From Nocardioides cremeus (GTDB lineage: Bacteria > Actinomycetota > Actinomycetes > Propionibacteriales > Nocardioidaceae), in assembly GCF_030518195.1 (NCBI RefSeq), contig NZ_JAULSC010000006.1, forward strand, positions 1-64,000: 64,000 bases of DNA, read 5' to 3'. This document shows positions 1 through 10,413 of this stretch, one piece after another. The position numbers were made by a program, and so were the translations under genes. Numbering within the stretch: the stretch's first letter is position 1; each line of letters starts with the position of its first letter. Below the pieces are notes generated by a model that was not told where the DNA came from, did no database searches, and saw only the letters and a program-made list of their open reading frames with translations.

Positions 1-110
1 CGACCTGAGGACTCAAGTGGAAGAGCCGGATCAGACCGGCGGGTCAGCCACGCCCACTCCCCGAGTTCCACCGCGAATCAGCGAAATCACCGATCACGAA
101 TCCAACGTCG

Positions 111-1007
111 GTGGATCAGGGCTCACCCGACGCGGCGGCCTACGTCGATGCCGAGATCGCCGGCCGCGCGCACCGGGTCGGGGCGGTGGTGCTGGCTCGC
201 CTCGTTGAGAACGCGCGGGCCCGCTACGACACCGACGCCCACGAAGAGGCCGAGGAGGCGGCGCGGGAGTCGTGGGACGTGACCCTGACCCATGCCGGGG
301 TGCGTGACGGACGCTGGTTGGGGACCTCGTGGATGCAGATCACCGGCGACACCGCCACCCTGGCCGACCTCAACGACCTGGTGGGGCGTATCGCCCATGA
401 CCTGCTGGCCGCCCACCCCGACCTGCCACTGGCGCGGCGTCGGGTGCTGGCGTTGCAGGTCATCGTCGACCGCGCCCGCGCCCACGGCGACACCCCCGCA
501 CCGGGACGGCCGTACAAGGCCTACGTGCACCTCACCGCGACCCCCGAGGGCCACATCGCGCCGCTGGGACGTGTCGAGGACCTCGGACCCGCCACCAGCG
601 CCCTGGTCCGCGAATGGCTCACCGGCTCCCGGGTCACCGTGACGCCAGTCCTCGACCCCGACCGCGGCGACCCCATCGATGCCCACGACCCGCCGGAGTG
701 GATGCGCGAGCTGGTCATCGCGCGTGACCAGCACTGCGTCTTCCCCGACTGCCGCCGCCCCGCCCGACGCTGCGACCTCGACCACATCAGCACCTGGATC
801 GACCCCGCCCACGGCGGCCCACCCGGCCAAACACACCCAGGCAACCTCGCCCCACTCTGCCGACGACATCACCGCGCCAAGACCACCACCGACCCCACCA
901 AGCAGTGGCGCTACCGACGCATGGACCACGGCCACTACACCTGGACCGGACCCCAGGACCAACGACTCGTCGTCGTCCCCGGCATCGGCACCTACTCACC
1001 CCTCTAA
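111..1007 (+). pseudogene. 5'-truncated DUF222/HNH endonuclease-like protein (298 codons)
   Basis: This is the C-terminal half of the DUF222 plus HNH family, abundant multicopy proteins of actinobacteria thought to derive from mobile-intron-type endonucleases. The HNH site is intact: C209 and C214, the DLDH motif at 222-225, N245, C250 and the HH pair at 253-254. The first residues resemble the middle of full-length members (AAAYVD...A...AHRVG), which are usually well over 400 residues, so the N-terminal DUF222 part is absent. The frame is closed upstream by TGA at 6-8, and no DUF222-like sequence is visible in any frame before position 111. GTG 111 is simply the first possible start. It is probably a remnant, but a functional short version cannot be excluded. 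Confidence 0.65.
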
Positions 1008-1020
1008 GAGGAGGGTTGGG

Positions 1021-1671
1021 CTACTGGCGACCCATCATGCCGGCCTGCGACACCCCGGCGCGCGTGCCCGCCTCGGCCTTCGCGACGCTGCTCAACCAGC
1101 CCGACGTCGACGCGTTCGCCGTCGAGCTCCACGAGTGGATCGCCGCGTCGTCGGCGGCGTACCAGGGCACGTAGCGGTCGCCCACCCGCACCTGGCGCAC
1201 GTCGGGCTCCTCGCCGTCGTCGAGGCGGACCGCGTCGTTGCGGCAGACCTCCACCTCGCGCTCGGTGCCGTGCGGGGGAGTCCACGACACCGTCGTCACC
1301 GCCGGGCCGTGCTGGGGGTTGAAGAAGCACGGGCCGCGACGCTCCGGCAACGGCTCGTCGGCCCGCAGCGCCAGCACCGCCGCCCGGGCGTAGCGACCCT
1401 TGTTCAACAGCTCCTCGATCGCACCGACCTCCTGCACCGACGACGCCTCCTCCAGCGCCGCCGCGGCCGCGGCGTACGCATCGAGCGCCTCCTGGTGGAA
1501 GTCGCGCACCTCATGGCCGCGTGAGCCCTCGACGTCGACGTCGAGCTCGGCGACCTGCTCCCCGAGCACCGTCACGTCCTCGCGCGCCAACCGCCTGGCC
1601 GAGCGGAACTCCTCCGCGGCCAGCAGCTCCTGCTCACGACGCTCCCGACGGGCTCCCCACGGTGTCCTCAT
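1021..1671 (-). CDS. Conserved hypothetical protein with coiled-coil N-terminus and two-Cys C-terminal motif
   Basis: This 216-residue soluble protein has no signal peptide. Residues 1-110 are charged and Ala/Glu-rich and look helical. A motif around C115 (PCFFNPQHGP) and C143 (VEVCRND) is followed by a VGDRYVPWY-like stretch. Similar cysteine motifs occur in the cytosolic tails of actinobacterial TPM-domain membrane proteins, from memory, so this could be a free-standing relative. The start is supported by a GAAGAGG ribosome site just before ATG 1671. It lies 28 bp downstream of the GyrI-like gene on the same strand and may be co-transcribed with it. The function is unknown. Confidence 0.7.
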   Translation of the reverse strand: MRTPWGARRERREQELLAAEEFRSARRLAREDVTVLGEQVAELDVDVEGSRGHEVRDFHQEALDAYAAAAAALEEASSVQEVGAIEELLNKGRYARAAVLALRADEPLPERRGPCFFNPQHGPAVTTVSWTPPHGTEREVEVCRNDAVRLDDGEEPDVRQVRVGDRYVPWYAADDAAIHSWSSTANASTSGWLSSVAKAEAGTRAGVSQAGMMGRQ

Positions 1672-1699
1672 ACCTCTTCTTTACCCTGCGTCCCCGGTC

Positions 1700-2191
1700 T
1701 CATGCACCCCGGGTCACCGGCCAGCAGACCAGCGTGCGCCACTGCTCGGGGTCGGGCTCTGCCTCCGGGTCGCTCACGTAGGACTCCCATGGCGGCCCCG
1801 CCGGCACCATGCCCTGCTCGCCCATCCACGACTCCATCGCGGCGTACGTCTCGCCGACCTTGTCGTAGGGGCCCGTGTGCAGCGCCTGCGCCACCTCACC
1901 GCCCGGCAGCAGCAGGTCGTGCACGCCCTCGGCCTCGCCCGTGCCGGCCGTCGCGCCCGTCGCCGCCGAGACCGGGAAGCCCGCCTCCACCTCCACCGTC
2001 TCGCCCGGCATCGACGGGAACAGCCCGAAGGGAGGGCCGACCAGCTCGACACCGGCCGCCGCGGCCGCCGCCGGCACCGACGAGAAGGCCCGCCCGAAGA
2101 AGCCCGGCAGGTCGGGTGGTGCGACGTCGCCGTGCACGGCGAGCGCGGGCTGCGGCGCCAGGGTGACGATCTCGACCGCTGAGGTGACCAT
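1700..2191 (-). CDS. GyrI-like small-molecule-binding domain protein
   Basis: This 163-residue protein matches the stand-alone GyrI-like/AraC effector-binding (SOUL-fold) family. It has the characteristic HTGPYDKVGETYAAM segment, a central PFGLFPSMPGETVEVEAGFPV-type strand pair and a terminal tryptophan-proline strand ending in CWPV. Such proteins bind or hydrolyse small hydrophobic compounds or act as ligand-sensing domains. No DNA-binding domain is attached. ATG 2191 is chosen because the family begins close to this point; an upstream in-frame start at 2260 would add an Arg-rich, unconserved extension. It is divergent from the SpoIID gene at 2284. Confidence 0.75.
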   Translation of the reverse strand: MVTSAVEIVTLAPQPALAVHGDVAPPDLPGFFGRAFSSVPAAAAAAGVELVGPPFGLFPSMPGETVEVEAGFPVSAATGATAGTGEAEGVHDLLLPGGEVAQALHTGPYDKVGETYAAMESWMGEQGMVPAGPPWESYVSDPEAEPDPEQWRTLVCWPVTRGA

Positions 2192-2283
2192 GCTCCAGCC
2201 TGCGCCTCGGGATCTGCGAAGACAACCAACCGCCGCCTCTGCGCGTCGTACGCTGCACACCCCCCGTCTCGAGAAGGCTCCCC

Positions 2284-3479
2284 ATGCCCCGTCGTACCGC
2301 GCTGCTCGCGCTCCCGCTGGCCGCGCTCCTGGCCGCCACGCCCACCACCCTCACCAGCACCGCCTCCGCCGCCCCCGACCGCGACGACCGCGCCGCCGAC
2401 GTGGTGCTCGAGGGCCGCGGCTTCGGCCACGGCAAGGGCCTCTCGCAGTACGGCGCCAAGGCCGCGGCCCAGCAGGGCCGCACCCACCAGGAGATCCTCG
2501 ACTTCTACTACCCGGGCACCCAGCGCGGCAGCGTCGACGGCGACGTCGAGGTGCTGATCAGCGCCGACACCACCACCGACGTCAGGGTCCTGCCCGCCCG
2601 CGGCCTGCGGGTGCGCAGCGTCGGCACCGGCCGCAGCCGCTGGCTGGCCCGCTCCGCCCCCGACGCTCGCGCCTGGCGGATCACCTCGGCCACGGGCGGG
2701 CGCAGCAACGTCGAGGCCCGGGCCAAGGGCAGCTGGAGCCGAGTACGCACCCTCGCCGGCGACGCCGAGCTGCTCGCCAAGGAGCCGCTCACCCTGCTGC
2801 TGCCCGGCGGCGCCCGCGCCACCTACCGCGGCGCGCTGCGCTCGGCCTCCACCGGCGCCGGCCGCGCCCGCGACACCGTCAACGTCGTCGACTTCGAGGA
2901 CTACCTGCGCGGCGTCGTGCCCGGCGAGGTCCCTGCCCTCTGGCCCGCCGAGGCCGTGCGCGCCCAGGCCGTCGCCGCCCGCACCTACGCGGCGTACGAG
3001 CGCGACCACGCACCCGCCGCCCGCCACTACGAGCTCTGCGACACCACCTTCTGCCAGGTCTACCGCGGCGTCGACGCCGAGCACCCCGGCTCCGACGACG
3101 CCGTGGCCGCCACCGCCGGCGTCGTGGTCACCGCCGACGGCGCCCCCGCCTTCACCCAGTTCTCCGCCAGCAACGGCGGCTGGACCCGGGCCGGCGCCTT
3201 CGACTACCTGGCCGCCACCGAGGACCCTGGGACGCCGCGCCCGGCAACCCCTACTCGCAGTGGACCCACACCGTGACCGCCGCCGCCCTCGAGAAGGCGT
3301 GGCCCGGCTCCGGCAGCTTCGTCTCCCTCGCGGTCACCGCCCGCGACGGCAACGGCGCCTGGGGCGGGCGCGTGGTGCGCGTCGAGGTGCGCTTCACCGG
3401 CGCCACCCGCAGCCTCACCGGCGACCAGTTCCGCAGCTGGTTCGGGTTGCGCTCCGACTGGTTCCGGCTGCAGTCCTAG
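2284..3479 (+). pseudogene. Secreted SpoIID/LytB-domain protein, interrupted by a -1 frameshift
   Basis: The frame opening at ATG 2284 (GAGAAGG ribosome site) encodes a signal peptide (about residues 1-30) and a SpoIID/LytB domain: GRGFGHGKGLSQYG, FEDYLRGVVPGE, AVRAQAVAARTYA, CDTTFCQVY. It runs off into unrelated residues after the CCC run at 3225-3227 and stops at 3276. Frame +3 resumes the family exactly there (WDAAPGNPYSQW...DGNGAWGGRV) to the TAG at 3477-3479. Adding one C at 3225-3227 restores a 398-residue protein that is collinear with the paralogue at 8003-9235. SpoIID-type enzymes are peptidoglycan lytic transglycosylases. The shift is either a genuine inactivating deletion or an assembly error in a C-run. 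Confidence 0.85.
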
Positions 3480-3489
3480 GAGCTAGCGG

Positions 3490-5133
<1,644 letters not shown>

Positions 5134-5139
5134 CGCTGG

Positions 5140-5145
5140 AGCCTA
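5140..5145 (-). promoter_or_regulatory. Leaderless-type -10 hexamer for the ABC-F gene
   Basis: On the minus strand TAGGCT is followed by 6 nt and then the GTG at 5133. This matches the actinobacterial TAnnnT leaderless arrangement and fixes the start codon. Confidence 0.6.
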
Positions 5146-5182
5146 GGCCACCGTGCCGGGGGCGACCTGGTGGGATGGGCCC

Positions 5183-5539
5183 GTGGAGATCTGGATCAAC
5201 CCCGCCTGCTCGAAGTGCCGGGCCGCCACCGCGGCCCTCGACGAGGCCGGCGTGGCGTACTCGGTGCGGCGCTACCTCGACGAGCCGCCCACCCGTGCCG
5301 AGCTCGAGGACGTCGTGGCGCGCCTCGGCGTCGAGCCGTGGCACATCACCCGCACCGGCGAGGCGGAGGCGAGCGTGGTCGCCGACCTGCCGCGCACCGA
5401 GGAGGCCCGGGGGCAGTGGCTCGACGCGCTGGCCGCCCACCCGCGGCTGGTCCAGCGCCCGATCATCACCGCCGACGACGGCACCACCGTGGTCGGTCGC
5501 GACCCCGAGTCGCTCGCCCGGGTGCTGCCGCCGGCGTAG
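5183..5539 (+). CDS. ArsC/Spx-family thioredoxin-fold reductase
   Basis: This 118-residue protein has the ArsC-like fold. It opens with WINPACSKC, with C9 and C12, carries the LGVEPWHI segment, and ends with the QRPII strand whose Arg binds the oxyanion in glutaredoxin-linked arsenate reductases. It probably reduces a small oxyanion or a disulfide; arsenate activity is not shown by sequence, and no other ars gene is nearby. GTG 5183 is preferred over GTG 5153 because the family begins directly at the first strand (EIWINP). It is divergent from the ABC-F gene. Confidence 0.8.
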   Translation: MEIWINPACSKCRAATAALDEAGVAYSVRRYLDEPPTRAELEDVVARLGVEPWHITRTGEAEASVVADLPRTEEARGQWLDALAAHPRLVQRPIITADDGTTVVGRDPESLARVLPPA

Positions 5540-5554
5540 GGCCGGGGCTGGCGG

Positions 5555-6265
5555 CTACAGGTCCGCGAGCATCCGGCGCATCCGCGCGATCTCGGCCGAC
5601 TGCCCGGCGTTGACGTCGTCGGCGAGCTCGAGCACCCGCTGGTCCTGACCGCCGACCAGCGCGTCGAGCGCCATCTCCACCGCGCCCTCGTGGTGGCTGA
5701 TCATCCCCTCGAGGAAGAGCCGGTCGAACTCGACGCCCTCGGCCTCGGCCAGGGCGGCCATCTGCTCGGCGTCGAGCATCCCGGCCATCCCGGAGTGCCC
5801 GTGGGAGGAGTGGTCCCAGGCGCTGGGGTCGTCGGAGGGCTCGGGCACCTCGACGCCCTGCTCGGCGAGCCAGCCGGCCATCAGCAGGATCTCGGGGCCC
5901 TGCGCCGCCTCGATGCGCGCGGCGAGCCCGGCGACCTCGGGGGAGTCGGCGCGCGACTCGGCCAGCTCGGCCATCTCGAGGGCCTGCTGGTGGTGCGGCA
6001 CCATCATCTGCACGAAGGCCAGGTCGTCGTGGTTCCAGCCCGGGCCGCCGACCACCGCGTCGGCGTCGAGCGTCGTCGCGGGCTCGCCGGGCGCTCCCGG
6101 CTGGACCTGCACGACACCGGGGTCCGTCGGCTCGGAGGACTCCGCAGGGCTGGCCGGACCGGTCTCGGCGGCCTCGCCGCTGCAGGCGGTGAGCCCCGTC
6201 AGGCAGGCGACGACCACGACGGCCAGGGCGTGCCGCGCGGTCGCGGGGGAGGGGAGCGTGCGCAT
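5555..6265 (-). CDS. DUF305 lipoprotein
   Basis: This 236-residue exported lipoprotein has a signal peptide and lipobox L25-T-A-C28. Two DUF305 helical-bundle repeats follow, each with a paired-His signature: HHQQA at 91-95 and HHEGA at 191-195, both preceded by Met-rich MMVP or GMIS turns. The linker at 150-165 is rich in His and Met (SSHGHSGMAGM). DUF305 members are ferritin-like bundles often found with copper or other metal genes, so periplasmic-side metal binding is likely but inferred. It is divergent from the LVIVD-repeat gene at 6327, a pairing that may be functional. Confidence 0.85.
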   Translation of the reverse strand: MRTLPSPATARHALAVVVVACLTGLTACSGEAAETGPASPAESSEPTDPGVVQVQPGAPGEPATTLDADAVVGGPGWNHDDLAFVQMMVPHHQQALEMAELAESRADSPEVAGLAARIEAAQGPEILLMAGWLAEQGVEVPEPSDDPSAWDHSSHGHSGMAGMLDAEQMAALAEAEGVEFDRLFLEGMISHHEGAVEMALDALVGGQDQRVLELADDVNAGQSAEIARMRRMLADL

Positions 6266-6326
6266 CAGGAGGCAATCAGATCACGACGCAGGCGTAACCT
6301 TCGCGGCCCCGCGGGGTTGCAGGGGC

Positions 6327-7859
6327 ATGAGCCGACCCTCCCTCCGGGCCAGAGCCAGCTACGCCGTCCTCGGCGCCGTCCTCGTGGGAGGTGTGGGGCT
6401 CGCCGCCGTCAACGGCTCGGCGCAGGCCGACCCCGGTCCACGCGCCTGCACCCCCGCGGAGCGCGAGGCGCTGGTCGCCGCCGGCGACAACTTCGCCCTC
6501 GCCTGCGAGCTGCCCGGCTCGCTGCTGGCCGACATGCGTGAGTCGGCCGCGGCGCCCGGGCTCAGCGAGGACGACGTCGACAAGTCCGACAACGTCGAGC
6601 TCGTCGCCCACCTGCCGCTGGTCGGGGCGTTCGCCGAGGAGGGCGCCTTCGGCACCGACATGGCCTTCCAGGGCCGCTACGCCTACGTCGGCAACTACAA
6701 CGGCTTCGGCGTCTACGACATCAAGCGGCCCACCCGCCCCCGCCGGGTCGCGCAGGTGGTCTGCCCCGGCGGCCAGGGCGACATCTCGGTGCACGGCGAC
6801 GTGCTCGTGCTCAGCGTCGACTCCAGCCGCAGCGACGACTCCTGCACCAGCACCGCCCAGTCGGCCAGCGAGAAGTCCTCGTGGGAGGGCCTGCGGGTCT
6901 TCGACATCTCGCAGCCGGCCAAGCCGCGGTACGTCGCCTCCGTCGAGACCGCCTGCGGCTCGCACACCCACACCCTCGCGCCGAACCGCAACGGCAAGCA
7001 GCTCTTCGTCTACGTCTCCTCCTACTCCCCGAGCGCCGACTTCCCCGACTGCCAGCCGCCCCACGACATCATCTCCGTGGTCAAGGTGCCGGTGCGCAAG
7101 CCCGCCCGGGCCCGCCTCGTGGCCACGCCGGTGCTCTTCCCCGACGGCGGCAACCCCGGCGGCCCGATCCCGCTGCTGACCTCCAGCTCGACCAGCGGCT
7201 GCCACGACGTCACCGCCTACCCGGCCAAGGACCTCGCCGCGGGCGCCTGCATGGGCGACGGCATCCTGATGGACATCAGCAAGCGGGCGAAGCCCACCGT
7301 GATCGACCGGGTCACCGACGACGTCAACTTCGCCTTCTGGCACTCCGCGACCTTCAACGACGCCGGCACGAAGGTGCTCTTCACCGACGAGCTCGGCGGC
7401 GGCTCGCTGCCGACCTGCAGCCCGGTCTTCGGTCCCACCCGCGGCGCCGACGGGATCTACGACATCGAGCGCGACGAGCTGACGTTCAAGAGCTACTACA
7501 AGATCCCGCGCGTGCAGACGCTCACCGAGAACTGCGTGGCCCACAACGGCTCGCTGATCCCGGTCAAGGGCAAGGACATCATGGTCCAGGCGTGGTACCA
7601 GGGCGGCTTCTCGGTCTTCGACTTCACCGACTCCGCGAACCCCGAGGAGATCGCCTGGTTCGACCGGGGCCCGATCTCCGCGACCAGCCCCGAGACCGGC
7701 GGCGCCTGGTCGGTCTACTGGTACAACGGCCACATCTACTCCAGCGACATCACCCGTGGCCTCGAGGTCTTCGCCATCGACGACCCGCGGGTCAACCAGG
7801 CCAAGAAGGTGCGCACCCGCACCTTCAACGCGCAGTCGCAGCCGGCGATGCGCCGCTGA
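6327..7859 (+). CDS. Secreted LVIVD-repeat (beta-propeller-like) protein
   Basis: This 510-residue protein has an N-terminal signal peptide (about 1-35, ending near AQA). It contains repeated blade-like units of the LVIVD type (YVGNYNGFGVYDI, GLRVFDIS, GILMDIS, GFSVFDF, GLEVFAI) typical of extracellular beta-propellers of unknown substrate. Several paired cysteines suggest disulfides. ATG 6327 is chosen because it directly precedes the signal peptide and has an AGGGG ribosome site; longer readings run into the divergent gene. Proteins of this type sit beside DUF305 genes in other actinobacteria from memory. No enzymatic motif is visible. Confidence 0.85.
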   Translation: MSRPSLRARASYAVLGAVLVGGVGLAAVNGSAQADPGPRACTPAEREALVAAGDNFALACELPGSLLADMRESAAAPGLSEDDVDKSDNVELVAHLPLVGAFAEEGAFGTDMAFQGRYAYVGNYNGFGVYDIKRPTRPRRVAQVVCPGGQGDISVHGDVLVLSVDSSRSDDSCTSTAQSASEKSSWEGLRVFDISQPAKPRYVASVETACGSHTHTLAPNRNGKQLFVYVSSYSPSADFPDCQPPHDIISVVKVPVRKPARARLVATPVLFPDGGNPGGPIPLLTSSSTSGCHDVTAYPAKDLAAGACMGDGILMDISKRAKPTVIDRVTDDVNFAFWHSATFNDAGTKVLFTDELGGGSLPTCSPVFGPTRGADGIYDIERDELTFKSYYKIPRVQTLTENCVAHNGSLIPVKGKDIMVQAWYQGGFSVFDFTDSANPEEIAWFDRGPISATSPETGGAWSVYWYNGHIYSSDITRGLEVFAIDDPRVNQAKKVRTRTFNAQSQPAMRR

Positions 7860-7869
7860 GGGTCGCTGA

Positions 7870-7889
7870 GAACTACAGATCTGTAGTTC
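7870..7889. promoter_or_regulatory. Perfect 20-bp palindrome, candidate operator
   Basis: GAACTACAGATCTGTAGTTC reads identically on both strands. It lies 10 bp after the LVIVD gene stop and 113 bp before the second SpoIID gene. The core ACTACA-n2-TGTAGT resembles dyads bound by BlaI/CopY-type winged-helix repressors. With no loop it is more likely a protein site than a terminator. A second inverted repeat (GGGGTGTGG 7908-7916, CCACACCCC 7962-7970) follows in the same leader. Confidence 0.5.
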
Positions 7890-8002
7890 ACGCGCTCGCG
7901 TTGCGCGGGGGTGTGGGGCGTGGTGCGATAGCGGCTGGTGTGGTCACACAAGCCCCTCTCGCCACACCCCATCCCCCCCGTCGCGCTCCGCAGGAGTCCC
8001 GC

Positions 8003-9235
8003 ATGCGCCCAGCCACGCCCCGCCTCCGGGCGGTGCTGCTGACCGCTGCCGGCGCCGGCCTGGTCTGGGGGCCGGCCGCCCCCGCGGCGGCCGCCTCCGA
8101 CACCTGGAAGGTGCCCTCGGAGGCGAGCATCACGGTGCGCGGGCACGGCTTCGGGCACGGCCACGGTATGTCGCAGCACGGCGCCGAGGGCGCGGCCCGC
8201 CGCGGGTTGAGCGCCGCGCAGATCCTCGACTTCTACTACCCGGGCACCACCGCCGGGAAGCGCGGGGGACGGGTCAGCGTGCTGATCTCGGCCGACACCA
8301 CCGACGACCTCGTGGTCCGCAGCCGCGACGGGCTGCGCGTGCGCGACCTCGCCAGCGGCGACACCACCCGACTGCCCAAGAAGATCGGCGGCCGGACCCC
8401 GGCGCTGTGGCGGCTCCGGCAGAACCACCGCGACCGCACCCGCGTCTCGTGGCGCACCTCCGCCGGCGGCCAGGGCTCCTGGACCAAGTGGCGCGACCTC
8501 AAGGGCAACGGCGAGCTCAGCGCCGGCAACGCGCCGGTCACCCTGGTGACCCCCTCCGGCGACCGTGCCTACCGCGGCCGGCTGCGCGCGCTGCCGCCCA
8601 GCGCCGGCTCGAAGGCCCGCGACACCGTCAACAAGCTGCGCCTCGACGACTACCTGCGCGGCGTCGTGCCCCTCGAGATCCCCGCCTCGTGGAGCCCGGC
8701 CGCGGTGCGCGCCCAGGCGGTCGCCGCCCGCAGCTACGCCGTCTTCGAGCGGCGCACCCCGCGCGCCGCGCACTACCAGCTCTGCGACACCTCCTCCTGC
8801 CAGGTCTACGGCGGGGTGCGGGCCGAGCAGCCGGGCTCCGACGCGGCCGTGCGCGCCACCGCCAAGCAGGTGCGCCTCGCCGACGGCCAGGCCGCCTTCA
8901 CCCAGTTCTCCTCCAGCAGCGGCGGCTGGACCGCCGCCGGCTCGCGGCCCTACCTGCGGGCCAAGGCCGACCCGTACGACGACTGGGCCGGCAACGCGCA
9001 CCACGACTGGTCGGTGACCCTCACCGACGCGCGCCTCGAGAGCGCGTTCCCCGCCGTCGGCGACCTGCGCTCGATCAAGGTCCTCGACCGCGACGGCAAC
9101 GGCCAGTGGGGCGGACGGGTGCTCTCGGTGCGCCTGGCGGGCACCCGCGGCACGGTCACGGTGAGCGGTGACGCCCTGCGCTTCGGGCTGGGGCTGAAGT
9201 CGCCGTGGGTGACGTTCCGGGTGCGCTCGCGCTGA
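8003..9235 (+). CDS. Secreted SpoIID/LytB-domain protein (putative peptidoglycan lytic transglycosylase)
   Basis: This 410-residue protein has a signal peptide (about 1-33, Ala-rich cleavage region) and a complete SpoIID/LytB domain: RGHGFGHGHGMSQHG near the N-terminus, KLRLDDYLRGVVPLEI, AVRAQAVAARSYA, CDTSSCQVYGG with two cysteines, YDDWAGN and DGNGQWGGRV. SpoIID of Bacillus cleaves denuded glycan strands, but this family is common in non-sporulating actinobacteria, where it probably acts on cell-wall glycan. ATG 8003 follows a CAGGAG ribosome site. It is the intact paralogue of the frameshifted gene at 2284, and its last 80 bp overlap the convergent transporter gene. Confidence 0.88.
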   Translation: MRPATPRLRAVLLTAAGAGLVWGPAAPAAAASDTWKVPSEASITVRGHGFGHGHGMSQHGAEGAARRGLSAAQILDFYYPGTTAGKRGGRVSVLISADTTDDLVVRSRDGLRVRDLASGDTTRLPKKIGGRTPALWRLRQNHRDRTRVSWRTSAGGQGSWTKWRDLKGNGELSAGNAPVTLVTPSGDRAYRGRLRALPPSAGSKARDTVNKLRLDDYLRGVVPLEIPASWSPAAVRAQAVAARSYAVFERRTPRAAHYQLCDTSSCQVYGGVRAEQPGSDAAVRATAKQVRLADGQAAFTQFSSSSGGWTAAGSRPYLRAKADPYDDWAGNAHHDWSVTLTDARLESAFPAVGDLRSIKVLDRDGNGQWGGRVLSVRLAGTRGTVTVSGDALRFGLGLKSPWVTFRVRSR

Positions 9236-10385
9236 GCGCGGCCCGCGGCACGACCGCGCGCACGACCAGCCCGACCACCAGCGCCCAGAAGGCCGCGCCC
9301 ACCCCCAGCACCGTGACGCCGCTGGCGGCCACGACCAGGCAGGCCACCGCCGCCACCCGCTCGGCCGGGTCGGCCAGGGCGTCGGCCAGCGACGTGGCCA
9401 GGGTGCCCAGCAGGGCCAGCCCGGCGGCGGCCTGCACCACCCCGTCGGGCGCCGCCGTGACCAGCGCGGTCAGGCCGGCCGCGGCGGCGGCCAGCACCAG
9501 GTAGGTGACGGCGGCCGCGACCGCGCCCCGCCAGCGCTGCGACCGGTCGGGGCCGCCCTCGGGCCCGGCCACCATCGCGGCGGTGATCGCGGCGAGGTTG
9601 ACCGCGTGCCCGCCCAGCGGTGCGGCCAGGGCGGTGCCGAGGCCGGTCACCACCATCGTCTCGCGCCACGGCACCCGGTAGTCGTTGCCGGCCATCACCG
9701 CGACGCCCGGCACGTTCTGCGAGGCCATCGTCACCACGTAGAGCGGCAGCGCGATGCCGACCAGCGCGGGCACGCTCCACGTCGGCGTCGTCCACGCCAG
9801 CGCGGGCGCCGCGTCGCCGAGGCCGACCTCGCCGTGGGTCTCGACCAGCACCACCACCAGCGCCACGACCAGCGAGGCGGGCACCGCCCAGCGCGGGAAG
9901 AGCCGCTGCCCGAGCAGCCAGGCCAGCACCACCGGGCCGACCAGCAGCGGCGCGGCGGCCACGCCCAGCACCGGCTCGAGGCAGATCGGCAGCAGCACCC
10001 CGGCCAGCATCGCCCGGGCCAGGCTCGGGGGGATCCGCGCCACGAGGTCGCCCAGCGCCGGCACCAGCCCGGTCAGCGCGATCAGTGCCGCCGTGGCCAG
10101 GAACGCCCCCACCGCCGCCGACCAGCCGCCGGCCACGGCACCCGTCGAGACCAGCAGCGCCGCGCCCGGGGTCGACCAGGCGAGCGAGAGCGGCGTGCGG
10201 TGCCGCACCGCCAGCCAGGCCATGCCCAGCCCTTGCGCCACGCACAGCGCCAGCAGCCCCGAGGCCGCCTGCGCCGGCGTCGCCCCCACCGCGACCAGGC
10301 CGGCCAGCACGACCACGAACGAGCTGCTGAAGCCGACGACGGCCGCGACCACGCCGGCCACGACGGGGGAGTGGTCCTGGGACAT
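9156..10385 (-). CDS. benE: BenE-family benzoate/H+ symporter-like transporter
   Basis: This 409-residue, very hydrophobic protein has about 11-12 predicted membrane segments. It has the BenE features: a repeated helical core with WSTPGAALL, PGVAVMAGND and GGHAVNLAAITAA motifs. Members import aromatic acids such as benzoate with protons, but the substrate here is not established because no aromatic-degradation gene is visible. The start at ATG 10385 has a GGAAGG ribosome site. It is divergent from the XRE-cupin regulator across a shared 40-bp region holding an inverted repeat. The last about 30 residues are Ser/Ala/Pro-rich and overlap the convergent SpoIID gene. Confidence 0.85.
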   Translation of the reverse strand: MSQDHSPVVAGVVAAVVGFSSSFVVVLAGLVAVGATPAQAASGLLALCVAQGLGMAWLAVRHRTPLSLAWSTPGAALLVSTGAVAGGWSAAVGAFLATAALIALTGLVPALGDLVARIPPSLARAMLAGVLLPICLEPVLGVAAAPLLVGPVVLAWLLGQRLFPRWAVPASLVVALVVVLVETHGEVGLGDAAPALAWTTPTWSVPALVGIALPLYVVTMASQNVPGVAVMAGNDYRVPWRETMVVTGLGTALAAPLGGHAVNLAAITAAMVAGPEGGPDRSQRWRGAVAAAVTYLVLAAAAAGLTALVTAAPDGVVQAAAGLALLGTLATSLADALADPAERVAAVACLVVAASGVTVLGVGAAFWALVVGLVVRAVVPRAALSASAPGTSPTATSAPARSAGRHRSP

Positions 10386-10413
10386 GGGGCGCCTTCCGGG
10401 AGTCGTGGGGGAG

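Noticed and set aside
2192..2260. N-terminal extension of the GyrI-like protein to 2260
   Set aside because: The added residues are Arg-rich and unlike the family, which begins at the first beta strand near ATG 2191.
7908..7970. GGGGTGTGG/CCACACCCC as a terminator of the LVIVD gene
   Set aside because: The loop is 45 nt and no T-run follows; it is recorded only as part of the leader of the next gene.
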